A stretch of 64,000 nucleotides of DNA, taken from NCBI RefSeq assembly GCF_000429025.1, contig NZ_AUBB01000017.1, forward strand, positions 186,001-250,000, written 5' to 3'. The translations under genes and the position numbers were made by a program. The first letter of the stretch is position 1, and every line of letters starts with the position of its first letter. The stretch is from Actinospineispora spinosispora DSM 44797 (lineage in GTDB: Bacteria; Actinomycetota; Actinomycetes; Mycobacteriales; Pseudonocardiaceae). Positions 26,499-35,071 of this stretch are shown here, piece by piece. The notes under the pieces are model-generated. The model ran no database searches. It saw only the letters and a list, made by a program, of their open reading frames with translations, and was not told the DNA's origin.

Positions 26499-27635
26499 AT
26501 GTCGTCTGTCGATCGTGTTCCCGTCACCGTTCTGTCCGGCTTCCTCGGATCGGGCAAGACCACGTTGCTCAACCACATCCTGGGCAACCGCGAGGGGCGC
26601 AAGGTGGCGGTCATCGTGAACGACATGAGCGAGGTCAACATCGACGCGGCGCTCGTCGCCGGCCAGGCCAGCCTGGACCGGACCGAGGAGAAGCTCGTCG
26701 AGCTGAGCAACGGGTGCATCTGCTGCACGCTGCGGGAGGACCTTCTCAGCACGGTCGGGGCACTGGCCAGGGAAGGCACCTTCGACACGATCCTCATCGA
26801 GTCCAGCGGTATCTCCGAACCGATGCCGGTCGCCGCGACCTTCGACTGGACCTTCCCCGACGACACGAGCCTGTCCGACCACGCACGGCTCGACACCATG
26901 GTCACCGTCGTCGACGCGGCGGGTTTCCTGGCCGAGCTGCGGCGCGGCGAGCGACTGGAAGAGCGTGACCTGCAGGCCGCCGACGGGGACGAACGCGCCA
27001 TCTCGGACCTCCTCGTCGACCAGGTCGAGTTCGCGGACGTTCTCGTGCTCAACAAGACCGATCTCGTCTCGGCCGCGCAGCTCGGCACGGTCGAGGCGGT
27101 GCTGCGCAGGCTCAACCCCAGCGCGCACCTCGTCCATGCCCGCCACGGCGTCGTCGATCTCGACCACGTCCTCGACACCCATCGCTACGACCCGCTCACC
27201 GCACAGCTCACGCCCGGCTGGGCAGCCGAGGTCGCGGGCAGCCACACCCCGGAGACCGAGGAGTACGGCATCCGGTCGGTCGTGTACCGGGCGAGCCGGC
27301 CGTTCCATCCCGCCCGCCTGCTCGATGCGTTGCGGGACTGGGAGGGTGTGCTGCGAAGCAAGGGATTCTGCCGGATCGCGACCCGCCCCGACGTGGTCGC
27401 CGTGTGGTCCCAGGCGGGCCCGAACCTCACGATCGAACCGGGCGAGCTCATCCCCGACCTCGATCGGGCCCCCGGCCACGAGCTGGTGTTCATCGGTGTC
27501 GACCTGGATCCCGAGGAGCCCAGACATCGTCTCGACCAGGCTCTGCTCACCGACGCGGAGCTGATCGCCGGACCGGACACCTGGCGGAGCCTCCCCGACC
27601 CACTGCCGGAGTGGGACCTGGCGCACCACGGCTAG
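26499..27635 (+). CDS. CobW/ZNG1-family GTPase metal chaperone
   Basis: This 378-residue GTPase has the P-loop GFLGSGKTT (14-22), the metal-binding GCICC motif (Cys73, Cys75, Cys76), ESSGISEP and NKTDL, and a C-terminal CobW_C domain (about 270-370). COG0523 proteins of this type deliver zinc to client enzymes during zinc shortage. ATG 26499 is preferred because the Zur box covers the upstream ATG and the mRNA would be nearly leaderless. The gene is monocistronic. Zur control makes the zinc role more likely than cobalamin synthesis. Confidence 0.9.
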   Translation: MSSVDRVPVTVLSGFLGSGKTTLLNHILGNREGRKVAVIVNDMSEVNIDAALVAGQASLDRTEEKLVELSNGCICCTLREDLLSTVGALAREGTFDTILIESSGISEPMPVAATFDWTFPDDTSLSDHARLDTMVTVVDAAGFLAELRRGERLEERDLQAADGDERAISDLLVDQVEFADVLVLNKTDLVSAAQLGTVEAVLRRLNPSAHLVHARHGVVDLDHVLDTHRYDPLTAQLTPGWAAEVAGSHTPETEEYGIRSVVYRASRPFHPARLLDALRDWEGVLRSKGFCRIATRPDVVAVWSQAGPNLTIEPGELIPDLDRAPGHELVFIGVDLDPEEPRHRLDQALLTDAELIAGPDTWRSLPDPLPEWDLAHHG

Positions 27636-27682
27636 TGTCGCGCACGTCGTGCGAAGTCGGCCGATCATCGGGAGACTGAAGC

Positions 27683-29020
27683 ATGCGCCTCCTACGACGG
27701 CCGAGGGTCGTGTTCGGCCTGGCCGTCCTGATGACCGTCAGCGCGGCCTGTGCATCCGGGCCCAGCGCCCCCGCTGCGGCCGCGGCCGAAACGAACGGCT
27801 TGGTGCCCGCGACGGTCGCGGTGCCTGCCCGGCTGGCGGCCTCACCGTTCGACGAGCCACGCCAGGCACTGGTCCCACCGTCGTGGACGATCTCGGTATG
27901 GGCCCGGGTTCCGGGCGCTCGCCTGGCCGTTTGGGCACCGGACGGAGCGCTGCTGGTCTCCCGGCCGGGCGCCGGCGAGGTGGTCCGGCTCGTACCGGAC
28001 GGCGCGGCAGGCGTCACCTCGTCGCCGCTGCTCACCGGCCTCACGCAGCCGCACGGACTGGCCTTCGACGGCGACACCCTCTACGTCGCGGAGAGCGACC
28101 AGCTCGATGCCTACACCTACCTGAACGGAGCCGCGTCGGCTCGCCGGACCGTCGTGGCCGGGCTGCCCGACGCGAAGAGCTCCGAGCTGGGCGGAAGCTA
28201 CGCGCACGCGTTGAAGAGCGTCGCGGTCGGCCCGGACCGGTCGATCTACTACTCCATCGGCTCCACCGGCAACATCTCGGCGAACGACCGCGAGGCCGTC
28301 CCGCAGCGCGCGAGCATCATGCGGATCCTTCCGGGCGGTTCGGCCCCGGAGGTGTTCGCCCGGGGTGTCCGCAACGGCACCGGCCTCGCGATCGCGCCGG
28401 ACGGTGTGCCGTGGACGGCGGTCAACAACCGCGACAACATCGCCTTCCCGCACGACCGGAGCTTCTCCGGCGGGTCCGGCTCCGACCGGGGCCGGGTCAT
28501 CCCGGCCTACGTCACCGACCACCCTGGCGAGGAGCTGGCCAGGCTGACTCCTGGCCGCGACCTGGGCTGGCCCTACTGCAACCCGGACCAGGACCCGACG
28601 CAGGCGGGATCACCGCCGGACTTCAGCTCACCGCCGTTCGTTCGTGACGTCGAGACCAACCCGGACGGCGACAAACTGGACTGCGCCGCGCTCGCCCCGA
28701 TCGAGCAGACCTTCGGGGCGCACTCGGCGCCGCTCGGGATGAGCGTCGTGACGTCGGGACTGCCCGCTCCGTACGCGCAGGGTGCGCTGGTCGGCATCCA
28801 CGGCTCCTGGAACGCGACCCCGCCGAGGGCACCCGAGGTGTCCTTCTTCCCGTGGGTGAACGGGACCTTCGACACCCAGCGCACGCTGGTCGGCGGCTTC
28901 CAGGCCGCCGACGGCTCCCGCTGGGGTCGCCCCGTCGCCGCGGTACAGGGCCCCGACCATGCCATCTACATCACCGATGACAGTGCCGGGGCCGTGTACC
29001 GGCTGTCGCCGCCCGCCTGA
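27683..29020 (+). CDS. PQQ-dependent sugar dehydrogenase-like lipoprotein
   Basis: This 445-residue exported protein has a lipobox (SAAC, Cys23) after a hydrophobic signal, then an Ala-rich linker and a six-bladed beta-propeller of the soluble glucose/sorbosone dehydrogenase type. Segments such as LTQPHGLAFDGDTLYVAESDQ, GVRNGTGLAIAPDG, DLGWPYCNPDQ and GSWNATPP are characteristic. It would be anchored on the outer face of the membrane and oxidise sugars or aldoses if PQQ is available; no PQQ biosynthesis gene is here. It converges on tatA with a one-base gap. Confidence 0.87.
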   Translation: MRLLRRPRVVFGLAVLMTVSAACASGPSAPAAAAAETNGLVPATVAVPARLAASPFDEPRQALVPPSWTISVWARVPGARLAVWAPDGALLVSRPGAGEVVRLVPDGAAGVTSSPLLTGLTQPHGLAFDGDTLYVAESDQLDAYTYLNGAASARRTVVAGLPDAKSSELGGSYAHALKSVAVGPDRSIYYSIGSTGNISANDREAVPQRASIMRILPGGSAPEVFARGVRNGTGLAIAPDGVPWTAVNNRDNIAFPHDRSFSGGSGSDRGRVIPAYVTDHPGEELARLTPGRDLGWPYCNPDQDPTQAGSPPDFSSPPFVRDVETNPDGDKLDCAALAPIEQTFGAHSAPLGMSVVTSGLPAPYAQGALVGIHGSWNATPPRAPEVSFFPWVNGTFDTQRTLVGGFQAADGSRWGRPVAAVQGPDHAIYITDDSAGAVYRLSPPA

Positions 29021-29021
29021 G

Positions 29022-29243
29022 CTAGTGTCCCGCCGGCCCGCCTTCTGGCGCGGCGGCGGCTCGCGGTGCTCCCGCCGTCGACGCACGCTCGTCACCGTCG
29101 GCGGTGAGCTCGCGCATCTCGCCGCGCAGGATCCGGGTCGACTGGCCGACCGATCGGGCGAGGTCGGGGAGCTTCCTCGCGCCGAACAGCACGAGGAAGA
29201 CACCCACCACGATCAGCCAGTGGGTGGGGCTCATCGCGCCCAT
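29022..29243 (-). CDS. tatA: TatA-type twin-arginine translocase subunit
   Basis: This 73-residue protein has the TatA/E layout: a short N-terminal membrane helix (WLIVVGVFLVLFG), the hinge GARKLPDLARSVGQ with the conserved Phe-Gly, an amphipathic helix and a charged tail. It forms the Tat export pore. It is the last gene of an operon whose first gene encodes a large enzyme with a Tat signal. It is probably a dedicated or extra copy. The start ATG follows GGGAG. Confidence 0.88.
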   Translation of the reverse strand: MGAMSPTHWLIVVGVFLVLFGARKLPDLARSVGQSTRILRGEMRELTADGDERASTAGAPRAAAAPEGGPAGH

Positions 29244-29277
29244 CGCACGCTCCCGTCACGCACCGGGCCGGTGCAGG

Positions 29278-29586
29278 TCACTGCAGCGGGCCGTTCTTCG
29301 CCAGCCCGCCGAGCGGACCCTCGACGAAACGTGAGTCGGGATCCACGAACTCGGTCTCGGTGCCGTTGGCCCCGTTCGGGCGGTTGTCCCCGTTGGCGGC
29401 GTCGCCGAACGAGTCGGCCGAGCTACCCAGGGTCGAGGTGCCGGCGTCGGCACCCTGCGTGGGGCTCTGGGTGCTGGGGTAGCCCTCGGTCGGGTCGTCC
29501 TTGTCGTCGGCCTGGGCGATACCGGCCCCGACGAGCAACAACGCCGCGCCGACCAGGGCGATCGTGGCGATCCTGCGCATGTTCAT
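29278..29586 (-). CDS. Small secreted protein of unknown function
   Basis: This 102-residue protein starts with a Sec signal (MNMRRIATIALVGAALLLVGAGIAQADD, cleavage after AQA expected, shown here by its key residues) and continues as an Asp/Gly/Ser/Asn-rich, low-complexity chain without cysteine (PTEGYPSTQSPTQGADAG). It ends EGPLGGLAKNGPLQ, similar to the C-terminal end of short actinobacterial exported proteins. The ATG at 29586 follows AAGGACC. It lies between the FeS subunit and tatA genes. No function is assigned. Confidence 0.75.
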   Translation of the reverse strand: MNMRRIATIALVGAALLLVGAGIAQADDKDDPTEGYPSTQSPTQGADAGTSTLGSSADSFGDAANGDNRPNGANGTETEFVDPDSRFVEGPLGGLAKNGPLQ

Positions 29587-29635
29587 GGTGAGGTCCTTCT
29601 CGGTGGTGGGATGGGTCTGTTCGGGTACGGCCAGG

Positions 29636-30112
29636 TCACATGTGCTCGGCGCCGGCCTTGATCGCCTCGCGGATGCGGTTGTAGGTGCCGCAGCGGCAGA
29701 TGTTGCGGATCTCCTCGAATGCCGAGTCGTCGACGTCCCGGCCCTCGTCACGACACTGCTTGACCTTCGCCACGGCGGCCATGATCTGGCCCGGCTGGCA
29801 GTAGCCACACTGTGCGACGTCGTGGTCGATCCAGGCCTGCTGCATCGGGTGCAGATCACCCTCGGCGGTGTCGGCGAGGCCCTCGATCGTGGTGACCTCG
29901 TCGTTGTCCTCGATGTCCGCGACACGAACCGAGCACGGGTTGAACGCCTTGCCGTTGATGTGGCTGGTACAGGCTTTGCACACGTTGATGCCGCAGCCGT
30001 ACTTCGGCCCGGTCACCCCGAGCAGGTCCCGGATCACCCAGAGCAGGCGCACGTCGTCGTCGGCATCGACGGTCACGGACTTACCGTTGAGTTTGAAGGT
30101 CTGCGTTGGCAT
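29636..30112 (-). CDS. Isoquinoline oxidoreductase-type [2Fe-2S] subunit
   Basis: This 158-residue protein is the small iron-sulfur subunit of an IorAB-type molybdenum hydroxylase. Cluster ligands are Cys40, Cys45, Cys48 and Cys60 (YGCGINVCKACTSHINGKAFNPC region), then CGYC in VAQCGYCQPGQIM and CRC in NICRCGTYNRI. The long insert around DIEDNDEVTTIEGLAD is typical of the alpha subunit in two-subunit enzymes. It has no signal peptide and is probably exported folded with its partner by hitch-hiking. It lies 12 bp after the large-subunit gene; GAGGAG precedes the ATG. Confidence 0.9.
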   Translation of the reverse strand: MPTQTFKLNGKSVTVDADDDVRLLWVIRDLLGVTGPKYGCGINVCKACTSHINGKAFNPCSVRVADIEDNDEVTTIEGLADTAEGDLHPMQQAWIDHDVAQCGYCQPGQIMAAVAKVKQCRDEGRDVDDSAFEEIRNICRCGTYNRIREAIKAGAEHM

Positions 30113-30124
30113 GGGCTGACTCCT

Positions 30125-32503
30125 CTAGTACGTGGTGCTCAGACCGTTGGTCGGCGACGGCGGGATCGGCGGGACGGTCGGGTACGGGTCGAACGGCAGC
30201 GGGTCCTTGTGGTTGACCGGGAAGTACTCGGGCACCTTCCCGGTCGCTCTCGCGTAGGCGCAGGCGATCGCCCCGCACGTGGCGGCCACACCGAACTCCC
30301 CGACGCCGCCCGGCTCCGGGGACTCGGAGTCCTCGATGACGACGATGTTCAGCTCGGGCGGGGTGTTCCACTGGCGGGTGTAGAAGTAGTTGTCCCAGCT
30401 CGCCTCGAGAAAGTGGCCGTCGTCGAGGTGCAGGCTCGAGGTCAGCGTCATGGCCAGCGCGTCGTTGATCCCGCCCATCATCTGCGCCTCGACACCGCGC
30501 GGGTTGATCACGAGCCCGATGTCGACCACGTAGGTCACCTTGGTGACCCGCGCCCCGGTGCGGGCCTGCCGGATCTTGCGGTCCAGGGTCTCCGGCCGGC
30601 AGTCGATCTCGACCACGCATGCCGCGACACCCTTGTACTCGACGTGCATGGCGATGCCCTGCGCGGTGCCGTCCTCCATCGATCTGCCCCAGTCGGCCTC
30701 CTTGGCCGCCCGGTCCAGGACCTTGCGCCAGCGGTCCAGCTTGGTCGACTCGGCGCGGAACTTGTACGGATCCTTGCCCATCTTGGCGGCGATCTGGTCG
30801 ACCATCAGCTCGCGCGCGGTGGCGACGTCCGGTGAGTAGATGTTGCGGGTCGCGGAGGTGTTGAACCGCATGTCGACCTCGTTGAGCAGCCGGGTCGAGT
30901 TGCCGAAGTTGTACGGCGTCACCTGGGTCAGCTCCCAGATGATCTCCGAGACCGACAGGTTCCCGCCGGGTGCCTTGTTGGCGGCCGCCGTGATCGGCTC
31001 GGACAGACCGGGGTTGACCTCGGTCGCCACGCTGGTGTGCCGCAGCTCGAAGCTCAGCACCGAGTCGCCCTCGACGACCGCACGCACCCGCGAGGTCGCC
31101 ATCGGGTGGGTACGGCCCTGGCGCGCGTCGTCGGCCCTGGTCCACATCAGCTTGACCGGCTTGCCGAACACCTTCGACACCTCCGCGGCCTCCAGCGCGG
31201 CGTCGAAGAACAGCTTGCGGCCGAACGACCCACCACCCTCGATGACGTGGAACGTCACCGCGTTCTGCGGCAACCCGAGGATCTTGGCGATCTCGCCCTG
31301 CGCGGCGATCGGGCTCTTGCTCGCGCCCCAGATCTCCGCGCGGTCCTTGCGGACGTCGGCGATCGCACAGTTGGTCTCCAGCGGGCTTCCACTGCGGAAG
31401 TAGAAGGTGAACTCGCCTTCCACAGCGTCGCCGCCGACCTTCGGCGCGATCAGCGGGAGCTCCGCCTTGCGCAGCTTGCGCAGGACCGACTCGTCGTTCT
31501 CGCCCGCGACCGTGCCTCGGTTCCAGCGGACCTTGAGCGCATTGACCGCATCGATGCACTGCCCGAAGGTCTCCGCCCGCACCGCGTATCCGGTGCCGAC
31601 CTTCGCCACGTCGGTGACGCCCGGCATCGAACGCACCTCGTCGAGGTTGTCGGCGCTCTTCGGGAACCCGTTGAGGTCAGGCGCGCGGCAGATGACCGTG
31701 GGCAGCGCGTCCGGCACCTTCAGGTCGGTGGTGAACTTCTTCTTGCCGGTGACGATCGCGCGAGCATCGGTCTTGTTGTGCGGCTTGCCGATGATGGTGA
31801 ACTTCTCGCGGTCCTTCAGCACCACCTCGGCGGCCTTGGTGACCGGGCTGGCGGCCTTCTCGGTCAGCTCACCGAACGGCAGCGACTTGCCGTTGTTGCC
31901 GATGATCAGCCCTTTTCGGCTGGTCAGTACGGCCTTCTCCTGACCGAGCTGAGCGGCGGCGGCGCTCAGCAGACGACCCTGCGCCAGCGCGGCGGCGACC
32001 CGGATCGGGGTGTAGGTGGTGAAGGTGGCGCTCGAACCGCCGGTCAGCTGGTTGAACACGAGCTCGGGCCGGGCGTCGGCGAGCGTGACGTGCACCTGGT
32101 CGACGTCGAGACCCATCTCCTCGGCGATGATCATCTGGGTCGAGGTGATGGTGCCCTGGCCGTTGTCCGACCTGGGCAGCGCGAAGGCCACCGTGCCGTC
32201 CCGCTTGACCTCGATCTTGATCAGGTTGGCGGTGGGCCGGGCACTGTCCCGCAGCGCGTCCAGGAGGTCGTAGAACTCCGGGGTCTGGGGTGGCGACGGA
32301 ATCTTCGGCAGCAGCGACGTCGCATCGGCCCAGGCGGGAGCCGTGTTGAACAGCGTGCTGCGCCCCAGTTCCGCGGCGACCACGAGGGTGGGCGCCGCGA
32401 CCAGGTAGCCGAGGAACCGCCTGCGGCCGACGCTGCGGGGTGCGCTGTCAGTGGTGGTGGTGCGGTCCGGGCGCGGACGAGTGGTCGCGCGATGAGAAGG
32501 CAT
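30125..32503 (-). CDS. Isoquinoline oxidoreductase-type molybdopterin subunit, Tat-exported
   Basis: This 792-residue protein resembles the IorB/aldehyde oxidase beta subunit. It begins with a Tat signal (GRRRFLGYLVAAPTLVVAAE, residues 26-45). Moco-binding and catalytic segments follow: DNGQGTITSTQMIIAEEMG, GGGSFGRKLFFDA, and the C-terminal Glu region GGVGEFGVAATCGAIACAYA. The family hydroxylates N-heterocycles or aldehydes in the periplasm or outer membrane face, passing electrons to a cytochrome not seen here. It is first in a four-gene operon with the FeS subunit, a secreted protein and tatA. ATG follows AGGAGAGG. Confidence 0.9.
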   Translation of the reverse strand: MPSHRATTRPRPDRTTTTDSAPRSVGRRRFLGYLVAAPTLVVAAELGRSTLFNTAPAWADATSLLPKIPSPPQTPEFYDLLDALRDSARPTANLIKIEVKRDGTVAFALPRSDNGQGTITSTQMIIAEEMGLDVDQVHVTLADARPELVFNQLTGGSSATFTTYTPIRVAAALAQGRLLSAAAAQLGQEKAVLTSRKGLIIGNNGKSLPFGELTEKAASPVTKAAEVVLKDREKFTIIGKPHNKTDARAIVTGKKKFTTDLKVPDALPTVICRAPDLNGFPKSADNLDEVRSMPGVTDVAKVGTGYAVRAETFGQCIDAVNALKVRWNRGTVAGENDESVLRKLRKAELPLIAPKVGGDAVEGEFTFYFRSGSPLETNCAIADVRKDRAEIWGASKSPIAAQGEIAKILGLPQNAVTFHVIEGGGSFGRKLFFDAALEAAEVSKVFGKPVKLMWTRADDARQGRTHPMATSRVRAVVEGDSVLSFELRHTSVATEVNPGLSEPITAAANKAPGGNLSVSEIIWELTQVTPYNFGNSTRLLNEVDMRFNTSATRNIYSPDVATARELMVDQIAAKMGKDPYKFRAESTKLDRWRKVLDRAAKEADWGRSMEDGTAQGIAMHVEYKGVAACVVEIDCRPETLDRKIRQARTGARVTKVTYVVDIGLVINPRGVEAQMMGGINDALAMTLTSSLHLDDGHFLEASWDNYFYTRQWNTPPELNIVVIEDSESPEPGGVGEFGVAATCGAIACAYARATGKVPEYFPVNHKDPLPFDPYPTVPPIPPSPTNGLSTTY

Positions 32504-32699
32504 CGTTGTCCTCTCCTGTGGAGACAGGATCCGATGCCGACCGACAACCGCGGCGATTCACGCCGTGACCTCGTCGTTCGATGGACACCGGTGTCCCTTC
32601 GACGGCCGCGGCAAACGGGGGAGCATCCGCGGTCGATGTGAATGTCTCCTTAAACGACGTCGATCAGCAGAGGTTCTGTAGAAAGATGACCGCGTAAGA

Positions 32700-32715
32700 G
32701 TGAGACACCTCTCAC
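32700..32715. promoter_or_regulatory. Inverted repeat, possible operator of the oxidoreductase operon
   Basis: GTGAGA, four bases, TCTCAC form a perfect six-base inverted repeat in the gap between the oxidoreductase and TetR genes, 197 bp before the oxidoreductase ATG. Confidence 0.35.
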
Positions 32716-32877
32716 GTTCGAGTGATTTGCGGCACAATCAGTAGTCATTTCCGAACCTGAGGGGTTCATGAGTCCGAACAGCCGCGGACGCGGAAGTAGG
32801 CGCGAGCCTCGAACCACCCTTCCCGAGACCCGAAAGCACGCTCGGACCTCCCGGACACCGGCTCAGCGGCGGTGCTG

Positions 32878-32889
32878 GACAGTACTGTC
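32878..32889. promoter_or_regulatory. Palindrome before TetR gene
   Basis: The perfect palindrome GACAGTACTGTC lies 22 bp before the TetR ATG and covers TACTGT, a possible -10 box. It is a good candidate for the TetR self-operator. Confidence 0.5.
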
Positions 32890-32911
32890 AAAGATGGAGC
32901 GGAGGTCCGGG

Positions 32912-33496
32912 ATGGCGGGAGTACGTCAGTTCGATGAAGCGGCGGCGCTCGGTCGCGCACTAGAGGTGTTCACGAGCCGGGGGTTCCGCGCGACGTCCAT
33001 GCTCGACCTGGCGGCGGGCACCGGCGTGCAGCGTGGCTCGCTCTACCACGCCTACGGCGGCAAGGAGGAGATCTTCCTCCGGGTCTTCCGGGCCTACGCC
33101 CAGCGGTTCCTCGACGACGCCGCCGAGGCGCTCGCCCGCCCGGACACGTCCTCGGCACTGCTGAGCTTCTTCGATTACTGCATCGGGGCCATCACGCGAG
33201 GGACGCCGAGCCACGGTTGCCTGTCGACCCGGACCGCGCTCGACGCGAGCCGGGACGCACCTCGCATCGACACCGCGGTGCGTGAGCTGCTCGACGGCCT
33301 TGAGACGGTCGTGCACGACGGACTCACCGCGATCAAGGACGGTCGAGGCCTGACCGTGGAGCCGCGAGCCGCCGCGCGTCTTGTCGTGACCACGACCCGA
33401 GGGCTCGCAGTGATGGAGCGCGCGGGATTCGATCCCGATCAGCTCCGGGACATCGCGGCCACCCAGGTCAGCTCGCTGGTCGCCCAGCCGCGGTGA
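32912..33496 (+). CDS. TetR family transcriptional regulator
   Basis: The 194-residue regulator has a TetR helix-turn-helix (LGRALEVFTSRGFRATSMLD, then GVQRGSLYHAYGGKEEIFLRVF). The C-terminal domain contains TPSHGCLSTRTALD, like the AcrR-type regulators near oxidoreductases. ATG 32912 follows GGAGG at 32900-32904, and the domain starts there; a longer frame to 32768 is rejected. It is divergent from the Tat-exported oxidoreductase operon and its 3' end overlaps the convergent SnoaL-like gene by 29 bp. Confidence 0.9.
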   Translation: MAGVRQFDEAAALGRALEVFTSRGFRATSMLDLAAGTGVQRGSLYHAYGGKEEIFLRVFRAYAQRFLDDAAEALARPDTSSALLSFFDYCIGAITRGTPSHGCLSTRTALDASRDAPRIDTAVRELLDGLETVVHDGLTAIKDGRGLTVEPRAAARLVVTTTRGLAVMERAGFDPDQLRDIAATQVSSLVAQPR

Positions 33497-33896
33497 GCCG
33501 GCCGTAAAGCTCCCAGGATGCCCGTTCGACCCAGTTGTGCAGGAGCTTGCCGTCCTCCCGCACTGCCCACACGGCGGTTCCGGTGAACGACAGCGGCTGA
33601 CCGTCCGGCACGGTGCCCAGTATCCCGTTGTTCCTTCCGCGCACCCGCCAGCGGGATGCGACCCGGCTGCCGTCGTGGTTCTGGAAGGTCTCGACGACCT
33701 CGAGCTCGAGGTCGTCGATCGTGGCGAGGAACGCGGCGACCCAGGCCTTGAAGTTCTCCCTGCCCTCGACCCGCTCTCCCCCCGAGGTGATCACGAAATC
33801 GTCGACGACGAAGTCGTCCACCCGCTCGGGGTCACGCCCGTTCCACACCGCATCCCAGAACGCCTCCACGATCTCGACCGAGCTCGGACGCTCCAC
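33468..33896 (-). CDS. SnoaL-like (NTF2-fold) protein
   Basis: This 142-residue protein has the NTF2/SnoaL cone fold: an N-terminal helix (SVEIVEAFWDAVWNGRDPERVDDFVVDDFV), then VEGRENFKAWVAAFLATIDDLELEVVETF and the late strands RWRVRGRNNG and GTAVWAVREDGKLLHNWVERA. Members are polyketide cyclases, dehydratases or ester-cyclase-like proteins; no catalytic set can be assigned. The GTG at 33896 lies five bases after GGAGG, while GTG 33899 is too close. A strong 26-bp palindrome is just upstream (33912-33937), so it is tightly regulated. Confidence 0.82.
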   Translation of the reverse strand: MERPSSVEIVEAFWDAVWNGRDPERVDDFVVDDFVITSGGERVEGRENFKAWVAAFLATIDDLELEVVETFQNHDGSRVASRWRVRGRNNGILGTVPDGQPLSFTGTAVWAVREDGKLLHNWVERASWELYGRLTAAGRPAS

Positions 33897-33911
33897 CACG
33901 ACCTCCACAGC

Positions 33912-33937
33912 TATGTTTGACACTGGTGTCAAACATA
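33912..33937. promoter_or_regulatory. Perfect 26-bp operator palindrome
   Basis: TATGTTTGACAC, two bases, GTGTCAAACATA form a perfect 12-bp-arm inverted repeat. It lies 16 bp before the SnoaL-like gene start and contains TTGACA, a likely -35 box, on both strands. It resembles a TetR-class operator. Its regulator is unknown, though the TetR gene at 32912 is the nearest candidate. Confidence 0.75.
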
Positions 33938-34037
33938 AGTCGGCTGACGTGCCTCGGCAACCGGGTGCGCTCAGGAGCACACTCCCCCGAGGCGAGTCCT
34001 CCGTGCGCTTCTCCTCGCGATGGGATAGTCCTGACCG

Positions 34038-35009
34038 GTGACAACCTCAGTGGTCGTGGCCGAGATGCTTCGCGGCGGCGTCGTGGAGAGCCGTCATCAC
34101 GGCTCGGCGGTGGTGACCGCACCGGACGGCACCGTCGAATGGTCGACCGGCCCCGTTGCGCGGCCGATGTTCCCCCGGTCGGCGAACAAGCCCATGCAGG
34201 CGCTCGGGATGCTCCGATCCGGCTTGCGCCTGGACGGCGAGCTACTGGCATTGGCCGCGGGCTCACATTCCGGGGAGTCCATCCACGTCGAAGGAGTCCG
34301 GCGCATCCTCGGCGACGCCGGTCTGGACGAGACCGCGCTGCGCAACCCGCGTGCCTACCCGTTCGACCCACGCGCCCGCAAGGCGTGGATGCGCGCGGGC
34401 CTGCGGAAGAAGGCCGTGACGATGGGCTGCTCGGGGAAGCACGCGGCCATGCTCGCCACGTGCGTGACGAACGACTGGCCGATCCAGGGCTATCTCGCTC
34501 CGGACCACCCCCTCCAGCTGGCGATCCGCGCGGCCGTGCAGGACTTCGCTCACGAACAGGTCGCCGCGGTCACCGTGGACGGCTGCGGGGCCCCGCTGCT
34601 GGCGGTGAGCCTGACCGGGCTCGCGCGCGCGTTCGGCCGTTTCGCGTCGGCACCGCCCGGGACCGACGAAGGCCGGATCGCCAGGGCGTTCCGGGAGCAT
34701 CCGCACTACGTGAGCGGTACCAGGCGGACCTCGGCGAAACTCATCCGGTCCACGCCCGGCCTGTTCTGCAAGACCGGCGCCGAGGGGGTCGTCGCCGCCG
34801 GCCTTCCGGACGGGCGGGGCATCGCGGTCAAGATCGACGACGGCAACTCGCGGGCGCACCTGGTCGTCCTCGCCGCGGTGCTGCAACGCCTCGGCGTCGA
34901 CAACGACGTCATCCGGGCGCGCAGCGAACGCCCCGTGTACGGCGGCCGCACCCTGGTCGGCGTCCTGCGTCCCGCCGCGGACCTCATCGACACCCTGCCC
35001 GTTCCATGA
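34038..35009 (+). CDS. L-asparaginase II family (R. etli AnsA type)
   Basis: This 323-residue protein belongs to the thermolabile asparaginase II family found in Rhizobium etli, unrelated to E. coli asparaginases. It has the N-terminal VVAEMLRGGVVESRHHGSAVV, PRSANKPMQALGM, a nucleophile region with AAGSHSGE, and the signature GCSGKHAAMLATC. It is soluble and hydrolyses L-asparagine to aspartate and ammonia. GATAGT (34024-34029) ends eight bases before the GTG start, so the mRNA is probably leaderless. It is the last gene before a long hairpin and its stop codon lies in the stem. Confidence 0.87.
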   Translation: MTTSVVVAEMLRGGVVESRHHGSAVVTAPDGTVEWSTGPVARPMFPRSANKPMQALGMLRSGLRLDGELLALAAGSHSGESIHVEGVRRILGDAGLDETALRNPRAYPFDPRARKAWMRAGLRKKAVTMGCSGKHAAMLATCVTNDWPIQGYLAPDHPLQLAIRAAVQDFAHEQVAAVTVDGCGAPLLAVSLTGLARAFGRFASAPPGTDEGRIARAFREHPHYVSGTRRTSAKLIRSTPGLFCKTGAEGVVAAGLPDGRGIAVKIDDGNSRAHLVVLAAVLQRLGVDNDVIRARSERPVYGGRTLVGVLRPAADLIDTLPVP

Positions 35010-35071
35010 TCATCACCGCGTCAGGGCTGATTTCGCTCGGGAAATCAGCCCTGACGCGGTGATGATCATGG
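35004..35071. terminator. Bidirectional terminator, 30-bp perfect stem
   Basis: Arms 35004-35033 and 35042-35071 (starting CCATGATCATCACCGCGTCA) are perfectly complementary, with an 8-base loop. The stop codons of the convergent asparaginase and PhnM-like genes are both the CCATGA within the outer ends of the stem. Confidence 0.88.

Larger units (their letters stand above)
32504..32911. other. Intergenic control region, no gene seen
   Basis: This 408-bp gap separates the divergent molybdenum oxidoreductase operon and TetR gene. It holds two inverted repeats, listed separately, and an AT-richer stretch at about 32640-32760. Upstream in-frame extension of the TetR gene to 32768 is Arg/Ser-rich and unlike protein. 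Confidence 0.6.
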
